NCBI GenBank assembly: GCA_963556495.2
Contig: OY747707.1
Location: 30,653,371 to 30,717,370, forward strand
Source of the DNA: Valencia hispanica
Lineage: Eukaryota > Chordata > Actinopteri > Cyprinodontiformes > Valenciidae
DNA: 64,000 nt
Direction of reading: 5' to 3'
Below are positions 22,881-32,882 of the stretch, piece after piece (position 1 is the stretch's first letter; every line of letters begins with the position of its first letter). Both the position numbers and the translations under genes were made by a program. The notes under the pieces are model-generated. The model saw only the letters and a program-made list of their open reading frames with translations, was not told the DNA's origin and searched no databases.

Positions 22881-23569
22881 AGAAAATAACTAAAGATACT
22901 ATATCTAAGGAGGAATCTAAGGGAACTTAAGGAAACACTGGAGAACAGAAGGAAGAAGTAAATTGGGAAACTAAAGAGAAATAAACTAAGGAAACACAAA
23001 TGGGAATATGAATATGAATATGAAAACAAGGAAGTGCCATAAAATAAATACCAAAGAATACAATAAAATGATAATTAAACCGAATAAGGAAAAGAACTAA
23101 CAAAGAGAACTAAGAGTTTTTCCTCTGAACTGTCACTATATGCTTGCTCAGTATGAGGGATTGCTGTGAAGTCAACAACACAATGCAGGCAACTGTCAAC
23201 TGTTGCTACGTGTTCATCAAGGAGAAGTGAATGCTGCAGATCTATGATTTGATGCAATCTGCTGGATTTTGGTTTCTTACCTTCTGGAGACACCAACTGA
23301 GTTTGGAGAAAAAGAAAATGAGATATGTTCACATAAAGGTAAAGCATTATTTATACCTGCCCATTCTGTCCTTGTGAATACCATCTTGCAACAGGAAGAA
23401 AAACTCAGACCCTGTTCAGTGTGGGCCTGTTCTGTTGTTTTGGTCAGTGAGACTCATGTTTATTCCTACAAGCACATGCACGATTACATTTTATCCTGCA
23501 CAGAATATCTACTACAAAATGTCACATAAACTTAAAAAAACACTTAAAAGCCAAATGTGAGACAAATGC

Positions 23570-24105
23570 GAAAGTGAAAAAATGTCATTTCCCTCCTCAT
23601 CCGCTAAAGGCTGTTGCCATTGACTCTAATGTTAAAAATACCAACTTCACAGCAAAAATAAACATGTTTACAGCCTGGTACAAAAAAAACATTTGAGATT
23701 TAATAGGTCACGTTTACCGTCATTACACCTCTGAGGGGGTGCTTTTTTTTATTACTCATCTGTTTAGATGTAATTTAATCTTGAAATGATGAATAATAAG
23801 GGATGTGTCCTTTTGTTTGACAGGTCTCAGATGAGCCGTCAGTGCTAGCACTGGATGCTATTGGCTTGCTCCCCCACAGCTTGCCTCAAGCCTCGGCCTC
23901 ACGTTAAAAGTCTTCAGCTATTTAGTTTCTCTGAAATTGACGATCAGTTGCATCCACAATGTTTATTCATGTTCGGATGTTAGTCGTGCACTTATTGAAC
24001 AAAGATGGCTAGCTGTGGTATTTATTGTCCTAACAGACCATCCAAAAAGTGCCAAAAGTTTTTGGTAAGTAAAATTATATTTCTGCTGTGTATTTAAGAT
24101 AATGC
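23570..24105 (+). repeat. Second copy of the THAP-exon segment, inverted relative to the first
   Basis: From CCTCATCCGCT (23597) on, the segment follows the reverse complement of about 21850-21290: CCATTGACTC, ACAGCCTGGT, TTAATAGGTCACGTTTA, CCTCTGAGGGGGTG, then GGTCTCAGATGAGCCGTCAG and the exon. The two copies therefore form an inverted pair about 1.7 kb apart. It is interrupted on the right at about 24106 by an LTR-retrotransposon fragment. Confidence 0.75.
24005..24064 (+). pseudogene. THAP-like first exon, copy 2
   Basis: MASCGIYCPNRPSKKCQKFL (20 codons) ends exactly at a GTAAGT donor. Cys spacing and the NRPSKK motif match copy 1 at 21379-21315. The exon is intact, but the remainder of the gene was not found and the following sequence is retrotransposon. 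THAP assignment rests on the first cysteine pair and NR motif only. Confidence 0.45.
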
Positions 24106-24985
24106 TGTCTTGCAGTCCTATTCACCCTTTCCCCATCATTGTACTCACTTGTGTCTCTCCAAGCATCCACACCTGATCTTCCTCAACTTTTGCCTTCATA
24201 AACCGTCACTTCCCTTCACTCAGGGCCGGATCATTGTCGATGTCTCCATGGTGTGTTGTCCTGCTGTTATCCTGTCCTGCTCTTCCTTTGTCCTGTCTCT
24301 CCGTTCCTGCCGTCATCATCATCATCATAATCATCACTATCACCTCCTCCACCAGCAGCACTCAATAAACATCGTTACACTTTATCCGCGACTGCGTTTG
24401 GGTCCATGTACCACACTGCACTCTCTGACAGAATGATCCGGACATAAAGATGGACCAAGCACTCGCTCGAGAGATCGCCGCCCTTCGCCAAGACATCTGG
24501 GCCAACCTGACCAAGATCTTGGTCTCCCCTCATCCTCCACTACGCATCTCTGAGGCTGAGGAGATCCTGAAGGTTCTTCCTCAGTTTCGGAATGTGTTCT
24601 CTGTCGGGGATCTCACCACACTGCAGAACGATGTGGAAAGAGTTCGCCAGGAAGTGTGGGACGAGATCATCGATCCACCCTCTCCGCCTCCACCATCGAA
24701 CATCGAACGGAGGCGGTTCCCTGGTCCTCCTTGCCGCGATCGGCACACCGGCTCCTCCCAGTCCTTCAGCTCTCGTCAGCCCGTCGAGACCAGCTCCTCC
24801 AGTCAGCCAGTCTGTTCCTGCCAGTGAGCCAGTCTCAGAGCCAGTTCCAGTCCCAGAGCCTTCCGCCATCGTGGCTGCTGTCTTCCTGGCAGTCACAGCG
24901 GCAGCTCTCCAGCTCCCCACTGAGTTGCCAGAGCTCCCAGGGAGGGTCATGGAGGACTCTTTTTTCTTGGGTTAAACTTAGCTAA
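24106..24985 (+). repeat. LTR-retrotransposon fragment: LTR 3' end plus start of the internal region
   Basis: An AATAAA signal (24364), GACTGCGTTTGGGTCC and CTCTGACAG (to 24431) look like R-U5 of the same LTR type as the antisense pieces at 11850 and 22549. A leader with AATGATCCGGACA follows, and then a gag-like start codon at 24450. The fragment is probably Ty3/gypsy-type, judged from the short leader and family memory. It lacks protease, reverse transcriptase and integrase, and ends near 24985. Confidence 0.6.
24450..24975 (+). pseudogene. Gag-like frame, truncated and frameshifted
   Basis: The frame opens MDQALAREIAALRQDIWANL and continues through a helical region (EAEEILKVLPQFRN, LTTLQNDVERVRQEVWDE) into a proline/serine-rich tail. 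The original frame ends at 24827. Around 24715-24760 the proline-rich coding sense passes to another frame that runs to 24975, which indicates a frameshift. No zinc knuckle or capsid signature was seen. It is a non-functional relic. Confidence 0.55.
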
Positions 24986-25421
24986 AACTACAGCAATAAA
25001 AACCCTGCGCAGCTCTCGCATTTGTGTTTACGGAAGCAGGTGGCTTTATGGGCCGCTGCGTCATGTCCTTGCTCCTTGCAGCAGCAGCTTATAGCGGGGC
25101 TTTGTCGGAATGTAGTCCGAAGTCTAAATCGGCTCCTGTAATTCCTTGGTGCTATTCTTACTTTTCATTTGCAGTCAATATGATTATTGAGTTCACCAGT
25201 AAAAATTACAATCATTATTGAACAATTGTAATCACTTTTGTACACAAAATGCTGGTGGGTACCATTCACTTACATGGCTTTATGCTAAGCTAAAGCAAAC
25301 GAACTGCTGCCAGATCGGGAGAATTACGGGGCTGGTTATAAAATGCTTTTTTCTCACTAATCTAACTCTGGCCAATATGGCAAAAGACAAATTTTGGCTT
25401 AGAGGTGGAATATCCCTTTAA
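24986..25421. repeat. Fragment ending in a TTAA-type terminus
   Basis: The right edge reads AGAGGTGGAATATCCCTTTAA, whose reverse complement begins TTAAAGGGATATTCC. This resembles abundant TTAA-flanked fish elements. A matching left end was not found nearby, so the copy is truncated, possibly by the LTR fragment. GC-rich sequence near 25020-25140 may be its old promoter part. Confidence 0.45.
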
Positions 25422-26284
25422 AATTCAAAACTAACATAGCAGCTAACATGGCATTTGATTGCAACTGTATGGAAGTTTTGATTTTGAGCTGTTTATATTG
25501 TTAATACTTTCTTTTTCAGGTAAAGACACTCACTACCAAGATTTGCTTCACAAGGCCTCACTTCAAAAAACATCCCTTTAAACTTGTCAAAGTTAAATCT
25601 GTCTCCAATAATTGTGGAATACCACATAAATGTTTTATCTTGTGAATGCATCCAATAATGAAATGCATTTAATACAAAAGTCTGTTTCCATGGAAACTTG
25701 TTTGGTCCATTGCACATATTACACCATATGTTTCTGTGAAGACTTGTCATACTCTTCATTTTAAACAAATGTATTGAGCATTGTTGCCAGAAATACTATC
25801 AGAGGATCAAACTAGATCTGAAGAAAGATAGAATTAACAACAAATAACCACAATGCCACTGCCTCTTAAGCTGCCTACATGTGCAAAATGTGACCATTTG
25901 GCCAAGTTGCAGTATGAGGTCTGTAGAGAACTGAGCTAATTTTAGGTGCAGCAATATGTAGACCAGGTGGACATGTGTGCCCTACCTAGCCAACTTTGTT
26001 TGGCTCCACATTATCTTTAAAGGAATGGCTCTGAATAGACTTAGGAGAAGCTGAACCCATAATCCCCATGCTACTCCACAAGATATAACTCGATTCTGAT
26101 TGACATATTGTTGCATCCTAAAGACTTTATTTCCTCTATTTAAACTTGCTATAAGTTCCCCCCTTTTCTGTTAATACCGTGACACTGTTCTAGTCAGAGT
26201 GAGGTACAAGGAAATAATATTATTTGACCTCGTCAACTTATTATTTGTTATGTGATGCTATGGATCTGCCTTTCGCCCCGTGAC
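25422..26284. other. No recognisable gene
   Basis: AT-rich sequence. The minus-strand frame 25768-25493 lacks domain and splice support. Confidence 0.45.
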
Positions 26285-26403
26285 TGCTGGAGATAGGCAC
26301 CAGCCCCCCCGCAACCCTGCATAGGATGGACGGGTACAGTAATGGATGGATGGATGGATGGATGGATGGATGGATGGATGGATGGATGGATGGATGGATG
26401 GAT
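26255..26403 (+). repeat. Retroposon 3' tail ending in (GGAT)n
   Basis: ACTGCTGGAGATAGGCACCA, GCAACCCTGCATAGGATGGA and CGGGTACAGTAATGGATGG run directly into about 15 GGAT units (26343-26403). The same module, with a shorter tail, recurs at 27745-27842. A tail of simple repeats after a conserved 3' sequence is the mark of LINE-dependent retroposition. Confidence 0.75.
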
Positions 26404-26449
26404 GCTATGGATAATTTATAAGTTAAATGTAAATGTCTTGCTAAACTTT

Positions 26450-26745
26450 TTTTACCTATTAAAATTGTAGAAATTTTTTCAAGTTACAGCAACAAACGTT
26501 AAAGTATGTCATTGGAATTTTATGTCATAGACAAAAATAAAGTTGTGCATGATTGTGAAGTGGAAGATAAATGGATAATGCATGCCAGACTTCTTAAATT
26601 GTAATTTGTGAAAATTTTTTAAAAACCATTTATTAATTTTCTTCCATTTCACAATTATGCCATATTTTGTGCTGATCAGTCACATAGAATTCCTCGAAAA
26701 ATACATTGAGGTTTGGGGTGAATACTTTTGCAAGGCACTCTGTGC
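26450..26745. mobile_element. Internally deleted Tc1-like element (two inverted ends only)
   Basis: The left part (GTTAAAGTATGTCATTGGAATTT..TGTGAAGTGGAAGATAAATG) is mirrored by the right part (CATTTATTAATTTTCTTCCA..GAATTCCTC..TTGGGGTGAATACTTTTGCA). This gives long imperfect terminal repeats around about 60 bp. The end sequence (AATACTTTTGCAAGGCAC) is shared with the full-length Tc1-like relics here. It is non-autonomous. Confidence 0.75.
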
Positions 26746-26833
26746 TTCTGGGCTTGAATTTGTCTTTTTGGTTTTTAAGAACGTTTTAGTTGAGCTCAGA
26801 ATTTTTGAGCAAAGCAAAGGTAAATATTAATCC

Positions 26834-26847
26834 CCCCCCCCCCCCCA
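26834..26847. repeat. C homopolymer of about 14
   Basis: A short poly-C run. Length is uncertain. Confidence 0.85.
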
Positions 26848-27194
26848 CGACCACATTCATGTTATACTAAGGCAGTGGTCGGAACTTGCAATTCCCAGCT
26901 GGTAATGAGAAAACAGGATGGGTCCATTGAAATTACTTTTGGTAGGCACATGCAAAGGCCTGCTCATTCATTTATTTATGTATCACACAGAGAGGAACTT
27001 TCTGTGTCTGAGAGTTACAGCCTTTTGCATTCTCTATTTCTGTCCTTTTCTGACAGCATCTCTCTTTTTGCAGCCTCACACCAAAGGAGTAATATTCTGC
27101 TTTTTGCAGTTTACCTGCTAACCTTCCTCCTTTTAGCTGGTCTATTTTGAGATCTTCCTAATAATGCAGCAGAGTCATGAAAAGTCATAAATAC

Positions 27195-27620
27195 TGTACC
27201 GATCATAAGTTTACATAAACTCATCATTGGCATCATCTTACTAAACTGAGGCTTTAGTGATTGATTCGAATTGTTCTTTTTGGGGGCTTAGACTAATAAT
27301 ACAAAGTAAAACTCCAATGATGAAAGCAAGACTTTGCTGTACGTGTTTGAATTTAATATGAATTTTCTTTTATTCACACAGGATGAAAATCCTTTATGCA
27401 GGCTAAAATATATACAGTCATATTCAGTAAATTTGAATATTATTGAAAAGTAAATTTATTTCTGTAACTAAATTCAATTAGTGAAACATGTTTTCAAGCC
27501 TTTATTCTTGTTCATAATAATGATTTTCTGCTTACAGCTGTTGAAAATGCAACCTTTAAGATTATGATATTACATCTGACCAACAAAAAACAAAAAAAAC
27601 AAAAAAACTTTGAATATATA
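27195..27620. repeat. Tc1-like terminal fragments, probably two families joined
   Basis: AAGTTTACATAAACTCATCATTGG (about 27207-27230) resembles a Tc1-type terminal repeat. From about 27415, CAGTCATATTCAGTAAATTTGAATATTATTG continues into AATTAGTGAAACATG. This looks like the terminus of the same family as the relic at 30195-31230. No transposase codons are recognisable. Confidence 0.45.
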
Positions 27621-27744
27621 TATGTGGGCTTGATGAAAAGCGTGTATTGCATGCACGTACTTTTAATCTGACGAACAAGCATCATTGGTCCCATATTCTA
27701 ATTTATTTAATTTGATTCTACAAATATGGGCTGCAACCTGTCCA

Positions 27745-27842
27745 AGGTGTATGCTGCCTCTCACCCCATGACTGCTGGAGATAGGCACCAGCGACCCCGC
27801 AACCCTGCATAGGTTGGACGGGTACAGATAATGGATGAATGG
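27745..27842 (+). repeat. Retroposon 3' tail, second copy
   Basis: TGACTGCTGGAGATAGGCAC, CCGCAACCCTGCATAGGTTG and CGGGTACAGATAATGGATGA match the tail at 26255-26403. Only about two degenerate GGAT-like units remain. Confidence 0.7.
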
Positions 27843-27964
27843 ACCGTACAAATAACCCAAATACCTGCATAAATGTTCCCATGTAAGTTGTAGAGAAACC
27901 ATTCACTTTATGTAGCCATCAACACGATTCCTTCTTGGGACAGTGGCTTCATTTCTGGACTGCA

Positions 27965-29180
27965 TCCGCTAAGTCAGTGGCACTGGCGTCATCAGCTGAC
28001 TTTTCCAGAGCTTCAGCTCCAGATGGATGCGATGCTTTAAGTCTGTTGTTTCACTCACTAGCCACAGGCTCACTACTCTCTCAATGCCTCACAACTGGCC
28101 AGGTGTGCTCTAGTTTGATCAGCACTGACGCCAACTTGACTCAGTGTTAGGTTACAGTCAGTATGGCAAGCCATCAGTATAAAAAATAAGGCCTGTATTA
28201 ACACGTTATTAAGGTATTAACGTCCAAGGCATATGTCAACGCCTTGCCATTCTATGGCTTGCTATAGTCAGTATGCTGCTACCGTAGGGACACGGCCCCT
28301 CTTCCCTCCTAACGAGGTCGCTCTGTACAAATGCATGTGCAGAAAACTGCAAAGTACCAAACCAGAAGTCATATTAAGATTAGCAACATTTCTAAGACTA
28401 ACAGAAATCAATGGATCGTAGAAAAATTACGAAAGAAACTGCTGCAATTCCTCAGCTTTTTCTAGAGAGAGTCCAGGGGCAAGAATTTATCTTTGTAATA
28501 TGAAGTGATTCACAAAGACAAATGCTAGCTTATGCATAATTTCCTTTAGCTGTCTTGTTGGTAACAAATATATATACATATATAATAGCTCTGATCATTT
28601 CTTTAACTCCTCCTGCAGACAGTATTCCCCATTTGAGAAGTGCTGCTTTGACAGGAAGGCTGAATATTCCATTGTGTTGAACTTGTTGATTTGGTTTTAT
28701 TGACTGCTTGTTTGTATCACATTATTGTATTACTTTATGTGGGACTTGTTTTCTGTTGGATTGTTGCACACTTTGATTTGATTTATTAATTTTTTAGAAG
28801 GAAGGAAAGATGAGCTGCAGTCAGAGAAGGAGCCAGCGGCAGCAGAGCTGTTCCAATCAAACATGGAAATTGGTCACAGTGATTTAAGTAGAATTCTTTT
28901 GTGCTAGAGATCGCTAACCAAGTAAACACTTCTGTAACACTCTTGATGCATCATGACTTGATGTAGCCCAGTTGTTTGCAAAAGGATATTTAGTTCATGT
29001 TTTATATTATCAGTTTACAATAATCATACTTTGCACAATTAATTCTGATGTCATGACTTTGTAGAGGGTAGGAGAGATGAGCTAAAGAGAGGATACAGAT
29101 ACAGAGAGTATAATACAGAAAGAGACAGCAATAGATGAATAGTGCATGAATGATAGTATGTGCACAGTGTTTGTGAGCAA
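27965..29180 (-). repeat. Right arm of the long inverted duplication
   Basis: This segment is the reverse-complement partner of 3237-4957, about 23 kb away. Colinear blocks run from GTCATCAGCTGACTTTTCC (27988) through ATTTCTAAGACTAACAGAAA (28388), CATTTGAGAAGTGCTGCTTT (28630) and CTTGATGCATCATGA (28943) to GCATGAATGATAGTATGTGC (29143). Relative to the left arm it lacks about 340 bp near 29085. The palindromic end at 28150-28285 is better preserved here. Plus-strand frames inside are not shared by the other arm, so no conserved protein is indicated. Confidence 0.8.
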
Positions 29181-30194
29181 TCTAATTCTAAATAAAAAAT
29201 GGGGAGCTCACTGGTGAAAGGAGAGAGATGGAGAAAGCAAAGACAAATGGAAAAAAGAAAGGGATATTCATGTAAAGAAGAGAAAAGGGATACCAACAAA
29301 TGAAAATAAAGAAAGATGGATCAAACTAATTTATTGTTTGGTTTTGCCATTTTGAGATGTAATTTTCCAAAACACATTATACAATACACTGTTTTGACAT
29401 GCATGTATTGAAGATAAATTATAATTTATGCACCTTACTATGCATGCTATAGTCTATAATGTATTATAGCACTTTTTTTATTTTTTACAAAAATATCACA
29501 TCTTGTCTGGGCTAAGCCCAGGTACTCTTTTAAGGCTGGAGACACCCCTGGTCAGTGGTAATGTTTAGCTTGTTTCAACTTGCCTCTAAAATCTCCCACT
29601 TCTCTTCATTGTATTCACTGCCAGATAGGGAGATAAAAGAAGAGGAGAGAGGTAGAACATTTCTGTCTGGCATCACAAAATGTTTGGTAAATTATGCATG
29701 ACAAGGTGACTTTCTGTGAAGAGCAGAAGGCAAGTGTCACGCATTAATGAAAATAATAATTTTTCATCATGCACTTCATATCCAGTATATCGTGCAAGTG
29801 ATCTGTGCGATCACTGAAGGGTGACTACTATATATTCTGCAAATAAAACAAGGAGAAAAAAATCATAGGCTTTAAAGATTTTACTTAAAGGCTACTCTGC
29901 CTGGGTAAACCCATCCCTTGGGTTCTCAAACTCTGGTACAGGTATCACTGTGCTGTCTTTAATTGTATGTAGAACATGGCAATGAACCAGGATTAAGTAC
30001 GGGTGCTTGTTTTGCTGTTTTTTGATTAACTCTGAAGTTAGAACTTGGATCTGGGAATTACATCAAACCCAACTAACCCATGCTCCAGATCCACGTTCAA
30101 AACCAGTGATATTTGCTATATATTATATATATATTTATATTATATGCTCAGTGATCGACCTAACTAGTGTTAGCAAACAAGCTAATGCACTAAA
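29181..30194. other. No recognisable gene
   Basis: The first 150 bp are purine-rich on + (GAGAGAGATGGAGAAAGC type). After that, ordinary AT-rich sequence with a TATATATATATTTATAT tract near 30118-30140. Confidence 0.45.
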
Positions 30195-31230
30195 TACTCT
30201 TCAGGGCTCCTTTTACATGAATTAATGCTTTGGTGTTCCATTTGTGGCTCTGCAGAAGTGACGAGGAAGTCCTTGTTGCTTTAACAGTGGCGTTCAGCTT
30301 CTCTGCATTGGTTGGTCTAGTGCATTGACTGTCTAGTGTCTCCCATAATCCTCTTGACAATCCTCCATAGATTCCATGTGAGGTTTTGGTCAGTAGAGTT
30401 TGCTGGCACATCAATCACCGTGGGACCATGTTTATTGTATCAATTGTTGGATACTTTAGGTGATATGGTGCCAAGTTCTGCTGTAAAATGAAAACAGCAT
30501 CTCCAAAACATTTCGCTAAACAACTGTACTACTTTGGACTCGATAAAACACAGTGAACCAGCATCATCAAATGACTGACTGAGAAAAAATTCTCACTGGA
30601 CCTCAGGTAACATGTATTCTGGATCACTAAGCAATAGTCCAGTCCTTTGTCTCATTTGCAAGAGCAAGTTGTTTCTGTTGTTACAGGGTCAAACTGGTTT
30701 GTTAGTGGTTTGACCCCCAAAAAATGAAACAGTTTTAGCCCATGTCCTGGATACATCTATGTGTTGTGGTTCTTAAAGCACTGACTCCAGATGCCTTTTG
30801 AGTCTCCCCCAAATTCTTGAATGGACTTTGCATCAAAATACTGTCAGGCTGTAGTTAGCCATGTTAGGTGTGTACCTTTTACCAACATACATTTTCCTTC
30901 CACTCAACATTCCATTAATATGCTTACATCCACACTTCTGTTAACAGCTAAGAACAGTCTATATTCTTTTTGGTGATTGTTGACCATAACATGGTCAGAA
31001 TTGAGCATTTCTCTATTAAACAAAAATCGTTATTTTACTGAGAAGTAAGGTCTTTATTTGCTGTAAATTATGATAACCTTTTCCAAATCCTAGAAAAATC
31101 TCATCCTAAATAATGAAATGAAATAATGAATATGAAATAATGAATCTTTATAATAATTATAAATATTTAAATATTTCACTTAAATGCACTTTTCGAATCT
31201 CTTTTCATTTGCTGAGATGCACCTGTACTG
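30195..31230 (-). pseudogene. Tc1/mariner-like transposase relic, third family
   Basis: In antisense, 30230-30420 corresponds to the C-terminal end of a DDE transposase: the frame ending HKWNTKALIHVKGALKS parallels the usual ...IDAVIHAKGAP end. TGGGAGACACTAG-type codons lie upstream of it. Markers in reverse order to the right are CCAAGTTCTGCTGTAAAATGAA near 30471 (QQD region), CATGTCCTGGATACATCTATG near 30742, and AACATTCCATTAATATGCTTACATCC near 30907 (helix-turn-helix). The outer end near 31100-31230 (GAGATGCACCTGTACTG) looks like the terminal repeat. Broken throughout. Confidence 0.75.
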
Positions 31231-31739
31231 TTTTATTACTGCTTTAAATTATTCCGTTAGATGGATGTACACTTGGAGGACTTGCTACTCACTAAAATGG
31301 TACTTGAACCACTGACTTATACAATCCTTGAACAGCATGCCCCGGAATTTTAATTAAGAAATGCAAATCTAGCCTCTCTCACGCAGTGGCAGACCCCAAG
31401 CTGCTGGGGCGTGGTTTCTACGAGTGGGTGGGAGCAAACGCCACCCTGGTAAGTTTTCAAACCGGCCAAAGTGAAAACAAGGAAATAACCTTGGAAGAGA
31501 GGAAAAAAAAGAGGTTCGTGCGTGTTGTCTACTGGGACAGTATCAGGATGCAGTATATATATATATATTTTTCATTTACATTTTTTTAGAAACAACTGAA
31601 CGAGTTTATTTGAACGGATGTCCAGATTTCATTGAAATCGTTGTAAAGAAATAGATGGATAGATTTGTATAGAAGACTGTCAGGCTGTATAGTTGGGGTG
31701 GTTTGAGTCTAAGTGACTTCTTTTATTTTTTTATCTGAT
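31231..31739. other. Upstream flank; moderately CpG-rich patch at 31380-31530
   Basis: The part at 31380-31455 (GGCAGACCCCAAGCTGCTGG, CGAGTGGGTGGGAGCAAACG) is GC-richer than its surroundings and ends at a donor-like CTG/GTAAGT at 31449. It has no ATG-initiated frame and no recognisable product. It might be an alternative upstream exon or a distal promoter part. Confidence 0.3.
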
Positions 31740-32446
31740 ATTTTGTGTCAGAACAGAAAGCTGTGCATCTGCTTCATCTAGAGCGCCCGCCCCATTGAGG
31801 CTTTCTGCGGAGCGACGGTGGGAGATTGATTATAGTCTCCGGGATTTACCGTGGAAAAACGCCAGAGAAATAGCTGCCCTCTGATCATTGAAGAGGACTT
31901 CTTTTCAGACTCGTTTTGCACTCCCTGCTCCTCTGAGACCCTCTTTGAGTTTTTATTTATTTTATTTTGGATCAGGTATCCAAAATACGCACAAGTCACG
32001 CGGGACTTTTATTCCATTCTAAGGAGGCTGCGTTTGTGTGTAGGAAGGGGGGAGGTGGGGGTCGCCTCCGCAGTCTCGGATGCGTAGTAAGCGGGGGAGT
32101 GGGTTGGGTCGCCTTGGAGCCAGGCACACGTCGTCAGCGATGAAAAGCGTATAGGTGAGGGTGAAGGCGAGGGGAATACGCGTCACCAGAAGCTTGTGTG
32201 TTGTCGTGGGGTGGGGGGGGTGGGGGGAGAAAGTCGCGCACCGGACTCACCGGCTCTGGATTACAGACTCTCCAGTCCAGACAACCACCAGCAGTTTCTT
32301 CAGGGATCCGTACACCTTTCTTCATCTCTCTGATCCAGGACGAGCTATACCGGCTACGCTGCCCAGACCGTTGCGTACTCTTCTTAAAGAAAAAAAAAAA
32401 AAAAAGGGGGAGGTATTGGCGGTGATTCCGCGGAGCAACACATACA
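31740..32446 (+). promoter_or_regulatory. CpG-rich promoter and 5' leader region
   Basis: CpG density and GC content rise sharply against a mostly AT-rich window (GAGCGCCCGCC, GCGGAGCGACGG, TCGCCTCCGCAGTCTCGGATGCG, GGGTCGCCTTGGAGCC, GCGCACCGGACTCACCGG). There is no TATA box in an obvious place, as expected for a CpG-island promoter. An A19-20 run lies at 32387-32405. A donor-like AG/GTGAGG at 32154 and acceptor-like CTCTCTGATCCAG at 32338 could mark a small leader intron. The transcription start is unknown. Confidence 0.6.
32080..32154 (+). other. Possible upstream open reading frame, 24 codons
   Basis: ATG CGT AGT AAG opens a frame that closes at TAG 32152-32154, about 290 nt before the main start codon. 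A second in-frame ATG lies at 32140. If this part is in the transcript, it could lower translation of the main frame. The donor-like GTGAGG starts directly after its stop. Confidence 0.3.
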
Positions 32447-32486
32447 ATGGCAACCGGTGCGCTCCTGCTCGCCTGTGCGCTGCTTG
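32447..32486 (+). CDS. First coding exon of an unidentified secreted or membrane protein
   Basis: ATG in a strong Kozak context (ACA-ATG-G) opens MATGALLLACALL plus the first base of a glycine codon. It then meets a perfect GTAAGT donor, leaving a phase-1 junction. The sequence is a typical signal-peptide start: a short n-region, then a leucine/alanine-rich core. A signal-peptide exon ending in phase 1 and followed by a very long intron is common in adhesion-type receptors (Ig, fibronectin or EGF modules), but this exon is too short to name the gene. It sits at the end of a CpG-rich leader. No further exon is certain in the remaining 31.5 kb; see the candidate at 57106. Confidence 0.6.
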
Positions 32487-32882
32487 GTAAGTCTGATCAC
32501 TAAAGGAAAAAAGAACATTAAAAAGCGTTGTAGTTGTTTCCATTCTCTGATTTTTATCGTTCATGCCACGACACCTGTATGAGACCGTATAATGGGAGAC
32601 GGTAGTCATGATGAATCAGGTACCAGCAGAGACCACATCTATGACCACCGCATTAATAACAGATGTCTCAGAACAGCTGTGTCGGTGTATGAACTGGGTT
32701 AATGTCATGTGGACTTTAGTCACAGATTAGACCGGTATATTGTTTGGCAGCTGATTTTTTTTTTAGGCTGATCATTTAGAGCAACTACTGCCTGGGTAGA
32801 CACACACACAGATAATTGATACACCTGGATAAACGTCATGCTCTGATTGTAGAAATTACTCTGTGGGTGTGAGCAAATGGTT

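Noticed and set aside
24540..24985. Overlapping long frames on both strands over the gag-like segment
   Set aside because: They are shadows of the GC-rich, proline-coding strand; only the + frame from 24450 and its shifted continuation make family sense.
31386..31589. 67-codon + frame beginning at GTG with a GTAAGT inside
   Set aside because: No ATG start and no recognisable product. The donor-like site is noted as a possible upstream exon end, without support for coding.
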